Positions 52,924 through 63,089 of a DNA stretch of 64,000 bases are shown here, in pieces. This DNA comes from Bradyrhizobium sp. AUGA SZCCT0176. GTDB lineage: Bacteria > Pseudomonadota > Alphaproteobacteria > Rhizobiales > Xanthobacteraceae. The notes beneath the pieces were generated by a model. It was given only the letters and a program-made list of their open reading frames with translations. It was not told the DNA's origin and did no database searches. A program made the translations under genes and the position numbers. Location of the stretch: positions 434,001 to 498,000 of the forward strand of contig NZ_JAFCMB010000003.1 of NCBI RefSeq assembly GCF_018130145.1, read 5' to 3'. Position 1 is the stretch's first letter, and every line of letters begins with the position of its first letter.

Positions 52924-53252
52924 TTGCTTTCCGCTCCGAACAGCAGCCGGTGCAATTCCGGCTCGTAGTACAGTAATAGATGCCTAGCGAACGCCGCCTG
53001 TTCAAGACCCAGCTCGCTGGCCCACGCGCCCATGATTTCAGTTGGAACGCGGCTGAACCCGTTCTCGACCTGTGAGATGAACGTATAATATTTGAGACCG
53101 AGCCGCGCGGCGAGATCAGCCTGCGACAATCCGGCATCGGCCCTGCGCAGCTTGAGCCAATCCCCAGCCTGTTTCCGCAATTGCCGGGCTTCCGTGGCGA
53201 CCTTGCCCGGCAGCTGTCCAGCGAAAACATCTTGATGTTTTGCTCGTTTCAT
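52920..53252 (-). CDS. XRE-family transcriptional regulator
   Basis: A 110-residue helix-turn-helix protein. The HTH is at about residues 40-85 (LKLRRADAGLSQADLAARLG, then KYYTFISQVENGFSRVP). A basic N-terminus and C-terminal helices (WASELGLEQAAFARHLLLYY) flank it. An inverted repeat lies 28 bases upstream and fits autoregulation. It overlaps the unknown gene at 52480 by four bases. The regulator probably controls this short operon and perhaps the divergent membrane protein at 53354. Confidence 0.9.
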   Translation of the reverse strand: MKRAKHQDVFAGQLPGKVATEARQLRKQAGDWLKLRRADAGLSQADLAARLGLKYYTFISQVENGFSRVPTEIMGAWASELGLEQAAFARHLLLYYEPELHRLLFGAESK

Positions 53253-53280
53253 GATTACTAAACTACCTAGATTGAATTCC

Positions 53281-53297
53281 GGAACAGCCAATGTTCC
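53281..53297. promoter_or_regulatory. Operator-like inverted repeat between XRE and a divergent gene
   Basis: GGAACA-GCCAA-TGTTCC has perfect 6-base arms, 28 bases from the XRE start and 56 bases from the divergent gene at 53354. It is a likely XRE binding site. Confidence 0.55.
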
Positions 53298-53353
53298 CTA
53301 CCACAATCTCGCGGTTTCCCTCAGTTCGCGAGTCTTTGGGAGGACAATAATCC

Positions 53354-53695
53354 ATGGCTATCGCAGATCGCAGTCAGATTGTCCGGACCAAGGGCCAGGA
53401 AAACACCACCCGTGGCAAGGAGTTGATGGCCGGCATCCTGCTGGTGGCACTGATCGCGACGCTCGGAATCCGCAACCTCGTGCCTGTTGATGCGCTGACG
53501 CCCGCGATTGTCACCCTGCTGTTTGCGATCGGCGCGACGACGGCCGGCTTCGCGCTGCTGTGCCGGCGCGACCGGTTCCGCACCATGTGGTTCGACCTCG
53601 CCGGCAGCCTGACTTTCATCGGCGTCGTGCTGTCCGTTCTGATCGAGCCGGACCAGATGATCAGGCTCTTCGCCCTTTCGGACCAACCTGAGTAG
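53354..53695 (+). CDS. Small membrane protein with three spans
   Basis: A 113-residue protein with spans at about 28-44 (GILLVALIATLGIRNLV), 50-68 (AIVTLLFAIGATTAGFALL) and 82-99 (LAGSLTFIGVVLSVLI). A strong GGGAGGA ribosome site precedes it. It is divergent from the XRE gene and may be its target. No family is recognised. Confidence 0.7.
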   Translation: MAIADRSQIVRTKGQENTTRGKELMAGILLVALIATLGIRNLVPVDALTPAIVTLLFAIGATTAGFALLCRRDRFRTMWFDLAGSLTFIGVVLSVLIEPDQMIRLFALSDQPE

Positions 53696-53766
53696 CGGGA
53701 ACAGTTTTTCCGCGGATCGACCTTTCGTCTTTTTTGACTGTGCACGTCCAAGCCCGGGCCCCTCTG

Positions 53767-53784
53767 GCAGTTCAAGCGAACTGC
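53767..53784. promoter_or_regulatory. 7-bp inverted repeat upstream of terC
   Basis: GCAGTTC-AAGC-GAACTGC is perfect and lies 37 bases before the terC start. It could be an operator or a leader hairpin. No yybP-ykoY manganese riboswitch is recognised here. Confidence 0.45.
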
Positions 53785-53820
53785 GATGTCGGATTGGACT
53801 CCTGAACGGAGTGGCCCCGC

Positions 53821-54456
53821 ATGCTGGACTTAATTACCTCGCAACACCTGACAGCGCTTTTCCAGGTCATCATGATCGACCTGGTGCTCGCCGGCGACAA
53901 TGCGATCGTCATCGGGCTCGCAGCCGCCGGGCTACCCGAGGGTCAGCGCAAGAAGGCGATTTTGATCGGCATATTGGCCGCCACGGTCCTGCGCATCGGC
54001 TTCGCTTCCGTCACGGTTCAGTTGCTGCAAATCATTGGACTGCTGCTCGCGGGCGGCGTTCTTCTGCTTTGGGTATGCTGGAAGATGTGGCGCGAGCTGC
54101 ATATGTCGCATCAACCGAAGTTTCAGAGTTTGTCGTCCGCAGCGATCGATACACCAGCCGGTGCGGGCCGCCAGAAGACGCTTGGCCAGGCCGTCTGGCA
54201 GATCACGCTCGCCGACGTGTCGATGTCGCTCGACAATGTGCTCGCCGTCGCAGGTGCTGCGCGCGAGCATCCGATGATCCTTATATTCGGTCTGGCACTT
54301 TCCATTGCGCTGATGGGGCTCGCCGCCAACTTCATCGCGCGGCTCCTGGAAAAGCATCGCTGGATCGCCTATGTCGGCCTCGTGATCATCCTCTATGTGG
54401 CTTTCGACATGTGTTATCGCGGCGTTCTGGAGGTGTGGCCACACCTCAACGCTTAG
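53821..54456 (+). CDS. TerC-family membrane protein, YjbE type
   Basis: A 211-residue protein with about seven spans. VIMIDLVLAGDNAIVIGLAA near the N-terminus and TLADVSMSLDNVLAVAGAAR in the second half carry the paired Asp/Asn signatures (AGDNA, SLDNV) of TerC proteins. YjbE-type members are linked to manganese or other metal export. No tellurite genes are nearby. A perfect 7-bp inverted repeat lies upstream. Family firm. Confidence 0.9.
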   Translation: MLDLITSQHLTALFQVIMIDLVLAGDNAIVIGLAAAGLPEGQRKKAILIGILAATVLRIGFASVTVQLLQIIGLLLAGGVLLLWVCWKMWRELHMSHQPKFQSLSSAAIDTPAGAGRQKTLGQAVWQITLADVSMSLDNVLAVAGAAREHPMILIFGLALSIALMGLAANFIARLLEKHRWIAYVGLVIILYVAFDMCYRGVLEVWPHLNA

Positions 54457-54484
54457 CCGCTCTCACACAGCCGCCCTCCAACAA

Positions 54485-54499
54485 TTAAGTGTGCGTTAA
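54485..54499 (+). promoter_or_regulatory. CtrA-type binding site upstream of the sigma-54 activator
   Basis: TTAA-GTGTGCG-TTAA is an exact TTAA-N7-TTAA site, 58 bases before the start of the TacA-like gene, in a 101-base gap with few other TTAA. CtrA of alphaproteobacteria binds such sites. Confidence 0.7.
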
Positions 54500-54557
54500 T
54501 CGCCATAGGCGAGAGTGCCCCGATTCGATACAGTTAGCGTAACGTGCGGGGTAAACC

Positions 54558-56063
<1,506 letters not shown>

Positions 56064-56418
56064 GCAGCAATTGTGAGGGCCACGGACGATTGTGGCGCTC
56101 CCGTGGCAAGGGCTTGAGCGCCATCGGGGATTCGGGAACCTTCGAACCGTGGCTTGCCGGTGACAGACAAATGTCAGGGGGCATGGCAAAACCGCGCCAC
56201 CCGAATTGCAACTGGTGGTTTGAGGTCAGTTTGTCGTGAGTTGCCCCCCATGGCGCTGGCTGCATGAAAGGGGCGCATGTATCGTCTGCGTTTGAATCGT
56301 TGCGTGCAGGCGTACCGACTTAAAGCGATCGAGGCCGGCGCTTTCGCGCAAGCTGTGACGAGCGATACCTGAAGGACTGCTCCATGCCGGGGCAGTTCCG
56401 CCCAAGGGGGGTGTGACG
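56064..56418. other. Intergenic region upstream of the L,D-transpeptidase gene
   Basis: No convincing gene is present in these 355 bases. A 31-codon frame at about 56277 has a GGGG site but looks non-coding. The last 20 bases hold the strong GGGGGG ribosome site of the next gene. The promoter should lie here; no clear operator is seen. Confidence 0.45.
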
Positions 56419-58581
56419 ATGCGTGACTGTTCGACCAACCGTGCTGGATTTGACCGCGTGCTGATCGCCGTCGCGGCAACCTTCCTAGCGGTGTCCGCGA
56501 CTTCTGCACTGGCGGGTCAGAGCGATACGCCCCGGGCCAGCGCTGCAGAGCTCGCGATCGATGCAGCAGTTCCGCGTCCCGAGCCGGCCAACGTTCCGCC
56601 GCCGACCGCCAGCGATTTTAGGATCGACGCCACCGCGTCGGTGCCCGATCCAGCCAAGACGGCAGCACCCGCACCGAGCACGACCGTTCCCGATCCGAAG
56701 CCGGCCGAAACCGTCACCGCGCCCGCGGCCGACACCCCCAAGAACGACGCTCCCAAGAGCGACACCGCGACCACGACGCCCGCAACGCCTGCGCCCGCAA
56801 CGGCTGCAGCACCTGCCGCGGAGCCGGTGAAGGCCGCGAGCAGTGTCGCGCCGGCGGATCAGCCGGTCGCCGACAAATTGCGCGACATGCTTGCCAGCAA
56901 GGCGCTGCGCACGTTCGATCGCAAGGGCGAGCGCGCCGCGGTCGAAAAATTCTACAGCGCCCGCGAATTTGCGCCGCAGTGGACGCAGGCCGGCAAACTG
57001 ACCGCCGGCGCCAAGGGCGTCGTCGCGCGCCTGAAGGACGCTGCTGCCGACGGCCTCAACCCCGCCGACTATCCGGTGCCGGATTTTGCAGCCGCCACCT
57101 CGCCCGACCAGCTGGCAGACGCCGAACTGAAGCTGACCGCCAGCATGCTGGACTATGCACGCCAGGCGCAGAGCAGCCGGATGCACTGGTCGCAGGTCGC
57201 CGCCGACATCCTCTATCCCGAGCATCCGACCGATCCGGCCGAAGTTCTGGCCAACATCTCGACCGCCAAGGATGCTTCCGCAGCGCTCGAGGGCTACAAC
57301 CCGCCGCTCAAGCTCTACAAGGATTTGAAGGCCAAGCTCGCCGAACTGCGCGGTCAGGGCGAAGGCCCGGTGGTGCAGATCGCGGAAGGCGCTCCGCTCG
57401 CATTCAAGGCGGCGACCAAGAAACAGCCGGAGGCCGCCCCCGAAGATCCGCGTGTGCCGCAACTGCGCGCCAAGCTCGGCGTCACCGAAAATCCCGACGA
57501 CACCAAATACGATGCCAAGGTCGCCGCAGCGGTACGCAAATTCCAGGAAAGCGCCGACCTCAAGCCGACCGGCGTGCTCGACGACAAGACCGTCAAGGCC
57601 ATCAACAGCCCGAAGCGGGATCGCCAGATCGACACCGTGATCCTCAACATGGAACGCTTGCGCTGGCTGCCACGCCAGCTCGGTGTGCCGTCGCTCAACA
57701 ACGCCTATGTCATTCTCAACGTCCCCGACTTCACGCTCAAGGTGATGCAGGGCGGCGCCCAGGTCTGGACCACCCGCGTCGTGACCGGAAAGCCGGGAAA
57801 CCACGCCACGCCGATGCTGACCGAGACGATGAAGTTCATCACCGTCAATCCGACCTGGAACGTGCCGCCGTCGATCATCTACAACGAATATCTGCCGGCG
57901 CTGCAGCAGGATCCGACCGTGCTGCAACGCATGGGATTGAAGCTCGAACGCAACCGTGACGGCTCGATCCATATCTCGCAGCCGCCGGGTGAGGCCAATG
58001 CGCTCGGCCGGATCCGCTTCAACTTCCCGAACAAGTTCCTGGTCTATCAGCACGACACCCCCGACAAAAACCTGTTCGCCAAGGAAGAGCGCGCCTTCAG
58101 CCATGGCTGCATGCGGGTGCAGAATCCGGATCAATACGCCTCGACGCTGCTCAACATCGTCATGCCGAACGACAAATACACGCCCGAAAAAATCCGCAGC
58201 ATGTATGGCCGCAGCGAGATCGACCTGAAATTCCCGACCCCGGTCCCGGTCCACATCACCTATCAGACCGCGTTCGTGGATGATTCCGGCAAGCTGCAGA
58301 TGCGCAGGGACGTTTACGGCCGCGACGCAAGGATGCTGCCGCTGCTCAAGAACTCCGGAAGCAGGGATCTGGAGAACGTTGTGGCCCATGCCAACCCGAG
58401 CTACGTCCGGCCGAGCGGCGCGTCACTGCCCTCCAACGTCGCCTTCAACAATGATTACGGCAGCTCCGGTCCTTCGTTCTTCGAGCGGCTGTTCGGCGGA
58501 CCATCGGTCACGCCCCCCGCGCCAGTCGGCCGCCGGCCGCAAGCGCAACCCCAGCAGCAGCGACGGGTGATCACCCGTTAA
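56419..58581 (+). CDS. L,D-transpeptidase with peptidoglycan-binding domain (LdtD/YcbB type)
   Basis: A 720-residue exported enzyme. The signal peptide (LIAVAATFLAVSATSALAG) is followed by a Pro/Ala/Thr-rich linker of about 120 residues, a scaffold domain with the EFAPQWTQAGKLTAGAKGVV block, a peptidoglycan-binding repeat at about 350-395 (VRKFQESADLKPTGVLDDKT), then the YkuD domain with the catalytic Cys564 in SHGCMRVQNPDQYA. It forms 3-3 crosslinks in peptidoglycan or attaches proteins. The start at 56419 is chosen for the strong GGGGGG site. It is followed by a MepK-like gene, as in E. coli ycbB-ycbK. Confidence 0.9.
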   Translation: MRDCSTNRAGFDRVLIAVAATFLAVSATSALAGQSDTPRASAAELAIDAAVPRPEPANVPPPTASDFRIDATASVPDPAKTAAPAPSTTVPDPKPAETVTAPAADTPKNDAPKSDTATTTPATPAPATAAAPAAEPVKAASSVAPADQPVADKLRDMLASKALRTFDRKGERAAVEKFYSAREFAPQWTQAGKLTAGAKGVVARLKDAAADGLNPADYPVPDFAAATSPDQLADAELKLTASMLDYARQAQSSRMHWSQVAADILYPEHPTDPAEVLANISTAKDASAALEGYNPPLKLYKDLKAKLAELRGQGEGPVVQIAEGAPLAFKAATKKQPEAAPEDPRVPQLRAKLGVTENPDDTKYDAKVAAAVRKFQESADLKPTGVLDDKTVKAINSPKRDRQIDTVILNMERLRWLPRQLGVPSLNNAYVILNVPDFTLKVMQGGAQVWTTRVVTGKPGNHATPMLTETMKFITVNPTWNVPPSIIYNEYLPALQQDPTVLQRMGLKLERNRDGSIHISQPPGEANALGRIRFNFPNKFLVYQHDTPDKNLFAKEERAFSHGCMRVQNPDQYASTLLNIVMPNDKYTPEKIRSMYGRSEIDLKFPTPVPVHITYQTAFVDDSGKLQMRRDVYGRDARMLPLLKNSGSRDLENVVAHANPSYVRPSGASLPSNVAFNNDYGSSGPSFFERLFGGPSVTPPAPVGRRPQAQPQQQRRVITR

Positions 58582-58639
58582 ACCCCGGGGGTCTTAATCC
58601 CCGGGTCCCGGCTGCCTCTCGAAATTTTTAAGTAAAATC

Positions 58640-58669
58640 AACGATCTCGCCGCTTTGGCGAGATCGTTT
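58640..58669 (+). terminator. Perfect hairpin after the L,D-transpeptidase gene
   Basis: AACGATCTCGCC-GCTTT-GGCGAGATCGTT is a perfect 12-bp stem, 58 bases after the stop. The T-run is short (TTTA), so termination may be partial. A smaller CCCGGGG/CCCCGGG hairpin precedes it. Confidence 0.65.
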
Positions 58670-58801
58670 ACGTTAACCATTATCCATCTCGGTTTTGGCA
58701 CAGGGCACTTTTTCGCCACAGTCGACGGGTTAGGTTAAGCCTAACTTGGGGGCGGGTCGGTAAACTTCGGTTAACCCTCCCGCTTTAATAAAGCGTTCAC
58801 C

Positions 58802-58841
58802 CTCTTTCGCAGGTCCTTGGGAGGCCTGGTTTGCGAAAGAG
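58802..58841 (+). promoter_or_regulatory. Leader hairpin upstream of the MepK-like gene
   Basis: CTCTTTCGCA pairs perfectly with TGCGAAAGAG around a 20-base loop, ending 23 bases before the start codon. It is a candidate RNA control element or stabilising structure. Confidence 0.5.
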
Positions 58842-58864
58842 ATCCGTGATCGCTCGTCGACTGG

Positions 58865-60511
58865 GTGGGCTCATACGTGCTGACTGGTTTCGCGCGCCAA
58901 ATCAATTCGCTTCGTCTGCCGAAGGCCGGATATCAAATCGGCCTGACTTCGCTGTTGCTCCTTGCCGGAGCCGGGTCGGTGCATGACGCGACCGCGCTGA
59001 ACGAGACCCGGACGCTTTCTTTCCACCACACCCACTCCAACGAAGACCTCACCGTCACCTTCAAGCGCGACGGGCGTTACGACGAAGAGGCGCTGAAGAA
59101 ACTCAATCACTTCCTCCGCGACTGGCGCAGCCAGGACCAGACCACGATGGATCGTCACCTCTTCGACATCCTCTGGGAAGTCAACCGCGACGTCGACGGC
59201 AAGCAGCCGATCCAGATCATCTCCGCCTACCGCTCCCCCGCCACCAATGCCATGCTCCGCCGCCGCTCGTCCGGCGTGGCCCGCCACAGCCAGCACACGC
59301 TCGGCCACGCGATGGATTTCTTCATCCCAGGCATTGCGCTCGAGCAGATCCGCGCCGCCGGACTTCGCCTGCAGCGCGGTGGCGTCGGCTTCTACCCGAC
59401 CTCGGGATCGCCGTTCGTTCATCTCGATACCGGCAGCGTCCGTCACTGGCCGCGCATGACGCATGATCAGCTGGCCCGGGTGTTCCCCAATGGCCGCACC
59501 GTCCACCTGCCCTCGAATGGTGGTCCGCTGAAGGGTTATGAACTGGCCCGCGCCGACATCGAGAAGCGCGGCAGTGGCGACGACGCTGCAACGGTGGGCA
59601 AGAAGCCCAGCCTGTTCGCCTCGCTGTTCAAGGGCGGCAAATCCAGTGACGAGGATGACGAGGGCGGCGCCCCCGTCACCGTCAGGAACGAGAAGCCCGC
59701 TCCTTCTGTGGTGGCCGCCGCCGCGGCCCCGAAGGCCGCCGACACCAAATCCGCCGAGATCGTGCCGACGCCGCGCGCAAAGCCGGTCGCGGCAACGATC
59801 CAGCTGGCCTCGGCTGATGCGCAGATCGTTCCGGCGCCCAAATCTAAACCGGAGGCCAAGCCGGCCGCGCAGGCTTCCGCCGACAAGCCAGCCGAGCCGA
59901 AACCGCAGACACCCGCCGACATCATCAACGCCCGCGGCTTCTGGGGCGATGCGCCGACGACGGCCAATCAGCCCACCCCCGTGCAGCTCGCAGCCCTCAG
60001 GGCCCGTCAGGCCGTCGGCGCCGCCGATCCGCAGCCGACTGCCAGCGTTGCCGAGGCTTTCAACAAGGCACTGGCCTACGCGCCGGCCGCCTCCTCGCCG
60101 GTTGACCGCGCCAACGTCGTCGCAGCCTCCGCGCCGATCCCGCGCACCGTGCGGCCGGCGCGTAATGCCGCCGCTGCCGCCACCGAAATCAACAGTGTCG
60201 TCGCCAAGGGGTCGCAGGGTCAGGCCGGCGTGATTTCGACCTCGACGCGGCTTGCCGCCGCCAAGGGCAACGATGTCTGGATGCGGGTCGTGATGCTGGC
60301 ACCGAGCGCGAGCAACGCGATGTCGACGACCGTGCTGGGCGATACCGACATGACGCTGATGCGCAGCTACTTCGTCAAGCCGCCGTACGCGATCACGATG
60401 GGCTTCTCGGAAGATCCGATGCTGGGGATGACCACCGACCGGTTTACCGGATCGGCGACCGCCAAGCTCACCACGCAGTCTTTCGTCGTGCGCACGGCGT
60501 CACTGCGCTAA
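58865..60511 (+). CDS. MepK-like murein endopeptidase (DUF882) with a long low-complexity tail
   Basis: A 548-residue exported protein. The GTG start is the first in frame after an in-frame TGA; a signal segment follows at about 24-40 (IGLTSLLLLAGAGSV). The DUF882 peptidase domain has the zinc site SQHTLGHAMD (His144, Asp151) and FVHLDTG (His186). The last 330 residues are mostly Ala/Pro/Lys-rich, ending in a compact block with MRSYFVKPPYAITMGFSEDP. E. coli MepK (YcbK) cleaves L,D-crosslinks and lies next to ycbB, as here. The tail is unusual and may bind the envelope. Confidence 0.85.
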   Translation: MGSYVLTGFARQINSLRLPKAGYQIGLTSLLLLAGAGSVHDATALNETRTLSFHHTHSNEDLTVTFKRDGRYDEEALKKLNHFLRDWRSQDQTTMDRHLFDILWEVNRDVDGKQPIQIISAYRSPATNAMLRRRSSGVARHSQHTLGHAMDFFIPGIALEQIRAAGLRLQRGGVGFYPTSGSPFVHLDTGSVRHWPRMTHDQLARVFPNGRTVHLPSNGGPLKGYELARADIEKRGSGDDAATVGKKPSLFASLFKGGKSSDEDDEGGAPVTVRNEKPAPSVVAAAAAPKAADTKSAEIVPTPRAKPVAATIQLASADAQIVPAPKSKPEAKPAAQASADKPAEPKPQTPADIINARGFWGDAPTTANQPTPVQLAALRARQAVGAADPQPTASVAEAFNKALAYAPAASSPVDRANVVAASAPIPRTVRPARNAAAAATEINSVVAKGSQGQAGVISTSTRLAAAKGNDVWMRVVMLAPSASNAMSTTVLGDTDMTLMRSYFVKPPYAITMGFSEDPMLGMTTDRFTGSATAKLTTQSFVVRTASLR

Positions 60512-60597
60512 GCACGCACAACTTCCATCGGTCTCGAAATCATCCTCGCGAGAGCGCGGCCCCTGCGCCGTGATCACCGTGTTCGTGCTCGGCTGCG

Positions 60598-62364
60598 TCA
60601 GGCCGGCAAGCCTGCCTTGAGCAGGCCAGCCTCGTGACGCTGGCGGTCGATGGCGTGCTTGTAGTGCTGGGTGGCGAGGTAAACGGCCACCGAGAATGCC
60701 GGCTCTGACTTTAGAACCTCGGCGACGTGCGCAGCGGCGGCGACCGCGTTGCCCATTTGCGCAAACGTGGCTGCGAGGAAGGCATGATGGGTGTAGTCGG
60801 GCCGCGTGATCCGCGAAAAGGCCTCGATGGCGTCGGCATATTTCTCGGCGCAGTAGCAAGCGCGCCCGAGGTGGCTCCAGAAGCGCTCCGGGTGGTACGG
60901 GTTGAGGCGCATCGCCTTCTTGATCCAGTCGATGCCTTCCTCCGGCCGCCCGAGCCAGGTTAGAAGCTCGCCCTGCTGCACCACGACAAGGTCGTAGTTG
61001 GGATTGAGCGCGAGCCCTCGCTCCTGGTGATACGCGGCCTTGTCATGGTCGTTACGGTTCAGGTTCAGCGCGGCGAGAATCCGGTGCACGTCGCTGTCAT
61101 TGTCGTCGAGCGCCAGCGTGACCTCCAGCTCCGCGGCCACCTGCTCGAAGGTGGCATCGCGATCGGCACACCAGCCATAGACCCACGTCTGGCCCAGCAC
61201 GCATGCTTTCCAGGCGTGGGCATGCGCATAGTTCGGGTCGAGCGCGAGGGCGCGGTCGAGCAGGCGCTGCGCTTCGGCATTGTCCTCGCGCGTCGAGCGG
61301 TGGTGCCGCACCTTGGCGGCCAGCACGCACTCATACGCCGCCATGCTCTCGGTCGGCTTGCGTTTTGCGCGGTCGTGCCTGGCGGCCTCGACCCTGCCGG
61401 GGAGCGTTGCGACGATCGCATGAGTGATTTCGTCCTGGATGGCGAATATGTCCTCAAGCTCGCGGTCGTAGCGTTCGGCCCAGACGTGCTGGTCGGTTTC
61501 TGCGTCGATCAGCTGTACGGTGACGCGGACGCGATCGCGCGCCTTGCGCACGCTCCCCTCGAGGACGTAATCGACGCCAAATTCGCGCGCGATCTCCCGC
61601 ACGTTGACCGCCTTGCCCTTGTGCACGAACGTCGAGTTGCGCGAGATGACGAGCAAATCGCGGAACCGTGACAGCTCGGTAATGATGTCCTCGGTGAGGC
61701 CGTCCGCGAAGAATTCCTGCTCCGGATCGCCGCTCATGTTGGCGAGCGGCAGCACGGCAATCGACGGCTTCTTGGAGGCCGGCGCCGCCACCGCAGCGTC
61801 CTTCGCGCCCTCCGGCGCGGCTTCCGGATCGGCGTCGAGCCGAACCCGGAAGACGCGGATCGGACGGACGATGTTCTTGACGCTCTGCTCGCCGAGATCC
61901 TCGAATGCGACGTCATCCAGCCGTTGGCCGACCTGATCGCGCACCGCGCCGGAGACACAGATGCCGCCAGGCTCGGCGAGCATTTCGAGACGCGCCGCCA
62001 CGTTGACGCCGTCGCCAAAGATGTCGTTGTCCTCGACGATTATGTCGCCAAGATTGATGCCGATCCGGAACTGTATCCAGCGCGCCGGCGAGACGTCGGC
62101 GTTGCGCCGCGCCATCCGGCGCTGAATCTCGGCAGCACACAGCACGGCATCGGCGACGCTGCGGAATTCGACCAGCATGCCGTCGCCGGTGGTCTTGATG
62201 ATGCGGCCATGGTTCTTCGTGATGACCGGATCGATGAGTTCGATCCGGTGGGTCTTGAGACGGGCAAGCGTCCCCGTCTCGTCAACCTCCATGAGCCGGC
62301 TATAACCGACCATGTCGGCGGCAAGGACCGCTGCGAGCCTTCGCTCTGGTCCAGGCACGTCCAT
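60598..62364 (-). CDS. Class III adenylate cyclase with TPR domain
   Basis: A 588-residue soluble protein. The N-terminal cyclase domain has the metal aspartates D17 in AADMVGYSRLM and D61 in TTGDGMLVEF, and FGDGVNVAARLEMLAEPGG. A FlgO/TolB-like segment follows at about 205-330 (IAVLPLANMSGDPEQEFFAD), then TPR repeats to the end (LLDRALALDPNYAHAHAWKA). It makes cAMP from ATP, perhaps gated by partner proteins bound to the TPR part. It is a common rhizobial layout. A dispersed repeat lies upstream. Confidence 0.88.
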   Translation of the reverse strand: MDVPGPERRLAAVLAADMVGYSRLMEVDETGTLARLKTHRIELIDPVITKNHGRIIKTTGDGMLVEFRSVADAVLCAAEIQRRMARRNADVSPARWIQFRIGINLGDIIVEDNDIFGDGVNVAARLEMLAEPGGICVSGAVRDQVGQRLDDVAFEDLGEQSVKNIVRPIRVFRVRLDADPEAAPEGAKDAAVAAPASKKPSIAVLPLANMSGDPEQEFFADGLTEDIITELSRFRDLLVISRNSTFVHKGKAVNVREIAREFGVDYVLEGSVRKARDRVRVTVQLIDAETDQHVWAERYDRELEDIFAIQDEITHAIVATLPGRVEAARHDRAKRKPTESMAAYECVLAAKVRHHRSTREDNAEAQRLLDRALALDPNYAHAHAWKACVLGQTWVYGWCADRDATFEQVAAELEVTLALDDNDSDVHRILAALNLNRNDHDKAAYHQERGLALNPNYDLVVVQQGELLTWLGRPEEGIDWIKKAMRLNPYHPERFWSHLGRACYCAEKYADAIEAFSRITRPDYTHHAFLAATFAQMGNAVAAAAHVAEVLKSEPAFSVAVYLATQHYKHAIDRQRHEAGLLKAGLPA

Positions 62365-62437
62365 TTCCAGGTTCCCTTGCGGGCAGCCTAACAGAGGCGG
62401 AGCCGTGGCCCAAGCTGGTTTCCCCGGAAGTGCCTGC

Positions 62438-62537
62438 TAGAGCGTTTTCCAGCGAAGTGGACGCCGGTTCGCGTCAAGAAAACGCGTCAAACCAAGAATC
62501 CAGAGCCCCGTTCCGATTCCATCGGAACGGGGCTCTA
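62438..62537. repeat. Dispersed repeat (ACCGGTTCGC type) with a perfect 16-bp hairpin
   Basis: It begins TAGAGCGTTTTCC and has a GCCGGTTCGCGTC block and AAAACGCGTCAAA. It ends in the perfect hairpin AGAGCCCCGTTCCGAT-TCC-ATCGGAACGGGGCTCT (62503-62537). Related copies lie at 31704-31800 and 42168-42291. Confidence 0.85.
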
Positions 62538-62546
62538 GCTGGCGCC

Positions 62547-62819
62547 TCACAGCATCCCGAGCGCCTGCATGTAGGTTTCCAGAATCGTCTCCTGCTCGGC
62601 GCGCTCATTGGCGTCCTGCTTGCGCAGGCGAACAATGGTGCGCAGCGCCTTGACGTCGTAACCATTGCCCTTGGCTTCGGCATAGACGTCGCGGATATCG
62701 TCGGAGATCGTCTTCTTTTCCTCTTCCAGCCGTTCGATGCGCTCGACGATGGCCTTGAGCTGGTCTTTTGCGAACTTCGTCGCGGGTTCTTCCTGGACGG
62801 CGGCGGCAGAGTTGGCCAT
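62547..62819 (-). CDS. gapR: GapR (DUF2312) nucleoid-associated protein
   Basis: A 90-residue helical protein. The diagnostic coiled coil is [20 protein letters not shown], then [20 protein letters not shown]. GapR of Caulobacter binds overtwisted DNA ahead of replication and transcription. AGGAG lies seven bases before the start. It lies near the DUF1244 and DUF1036 genes, a grouping I recall in rhizobia. High confidence in family. Confidence 0.92.
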   Translation of the reverse strand: MANSAAAVQEEPATKFAKDQLKAIVERIERLEEEKKTISDDIRDVYAEAKGNGYDVKALRTIVRLRKQDANERAEQETILETYMQALGML

Positions 62820-62974
62820 CGGGTACTCCTGAGTGGAACTGAATGGTAGGCTGAAAGATCAAGCGCCGCACGCTTCACCGCGCGGCGCTTTCTGAGATTG
62901 ACCCTCAAGAGTGCGGCGCCTTGCGTCAAGGCACCATCGCGCTCATCCACAGCGCGCCCACAGGAAGGTACATT

Positions 62975-63073
62975 GTAGCCCGGATGAGCCAACGGGTCGC
63001 GCGAATGCGCGCCCGATGACAGGCTCCGCGACATCCGGGACGGAGGCACGATCTTCCCGGATATCCGGGCTAC
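62975..63073. repeat. Modular palindromic repeat (GTAGCCCGGAT arms)
   Basis: The ends GTAGCCCGGAT and ATCCGGGCTAC are perfect inverted repeats. The core at 62989-63030 is the same 42 bases (41 identical) as at 37528-37569, inverted. Next to it CCCGGATG and CATCCGGG pair. The arms differ completely from those of the other copy. Confidence 0.85.
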
Positions 63074-63089
63074 GAAGCGCGCCGACGCT

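Noticed and set aside
53696..53820. Possible yybP-ykoY riboswitch before terC
   Set aside because: The conserved riboswitch blocks are not seen and the leader is too short.
56277..56372. 31-codon frame with a GGGG site before the L,D-transpeptidase gene
   Set aside because: Basic, unconserved-looking composition. No evidence of coding or leader-peptide function.
58563..58578. 16-bp palindrome ACGGGTGATCACCCGT at the end of the L,D-transpeptidase gene
   Set aside because: It lies in the last codons and can arise by chance. The following hairpins explain termination better.
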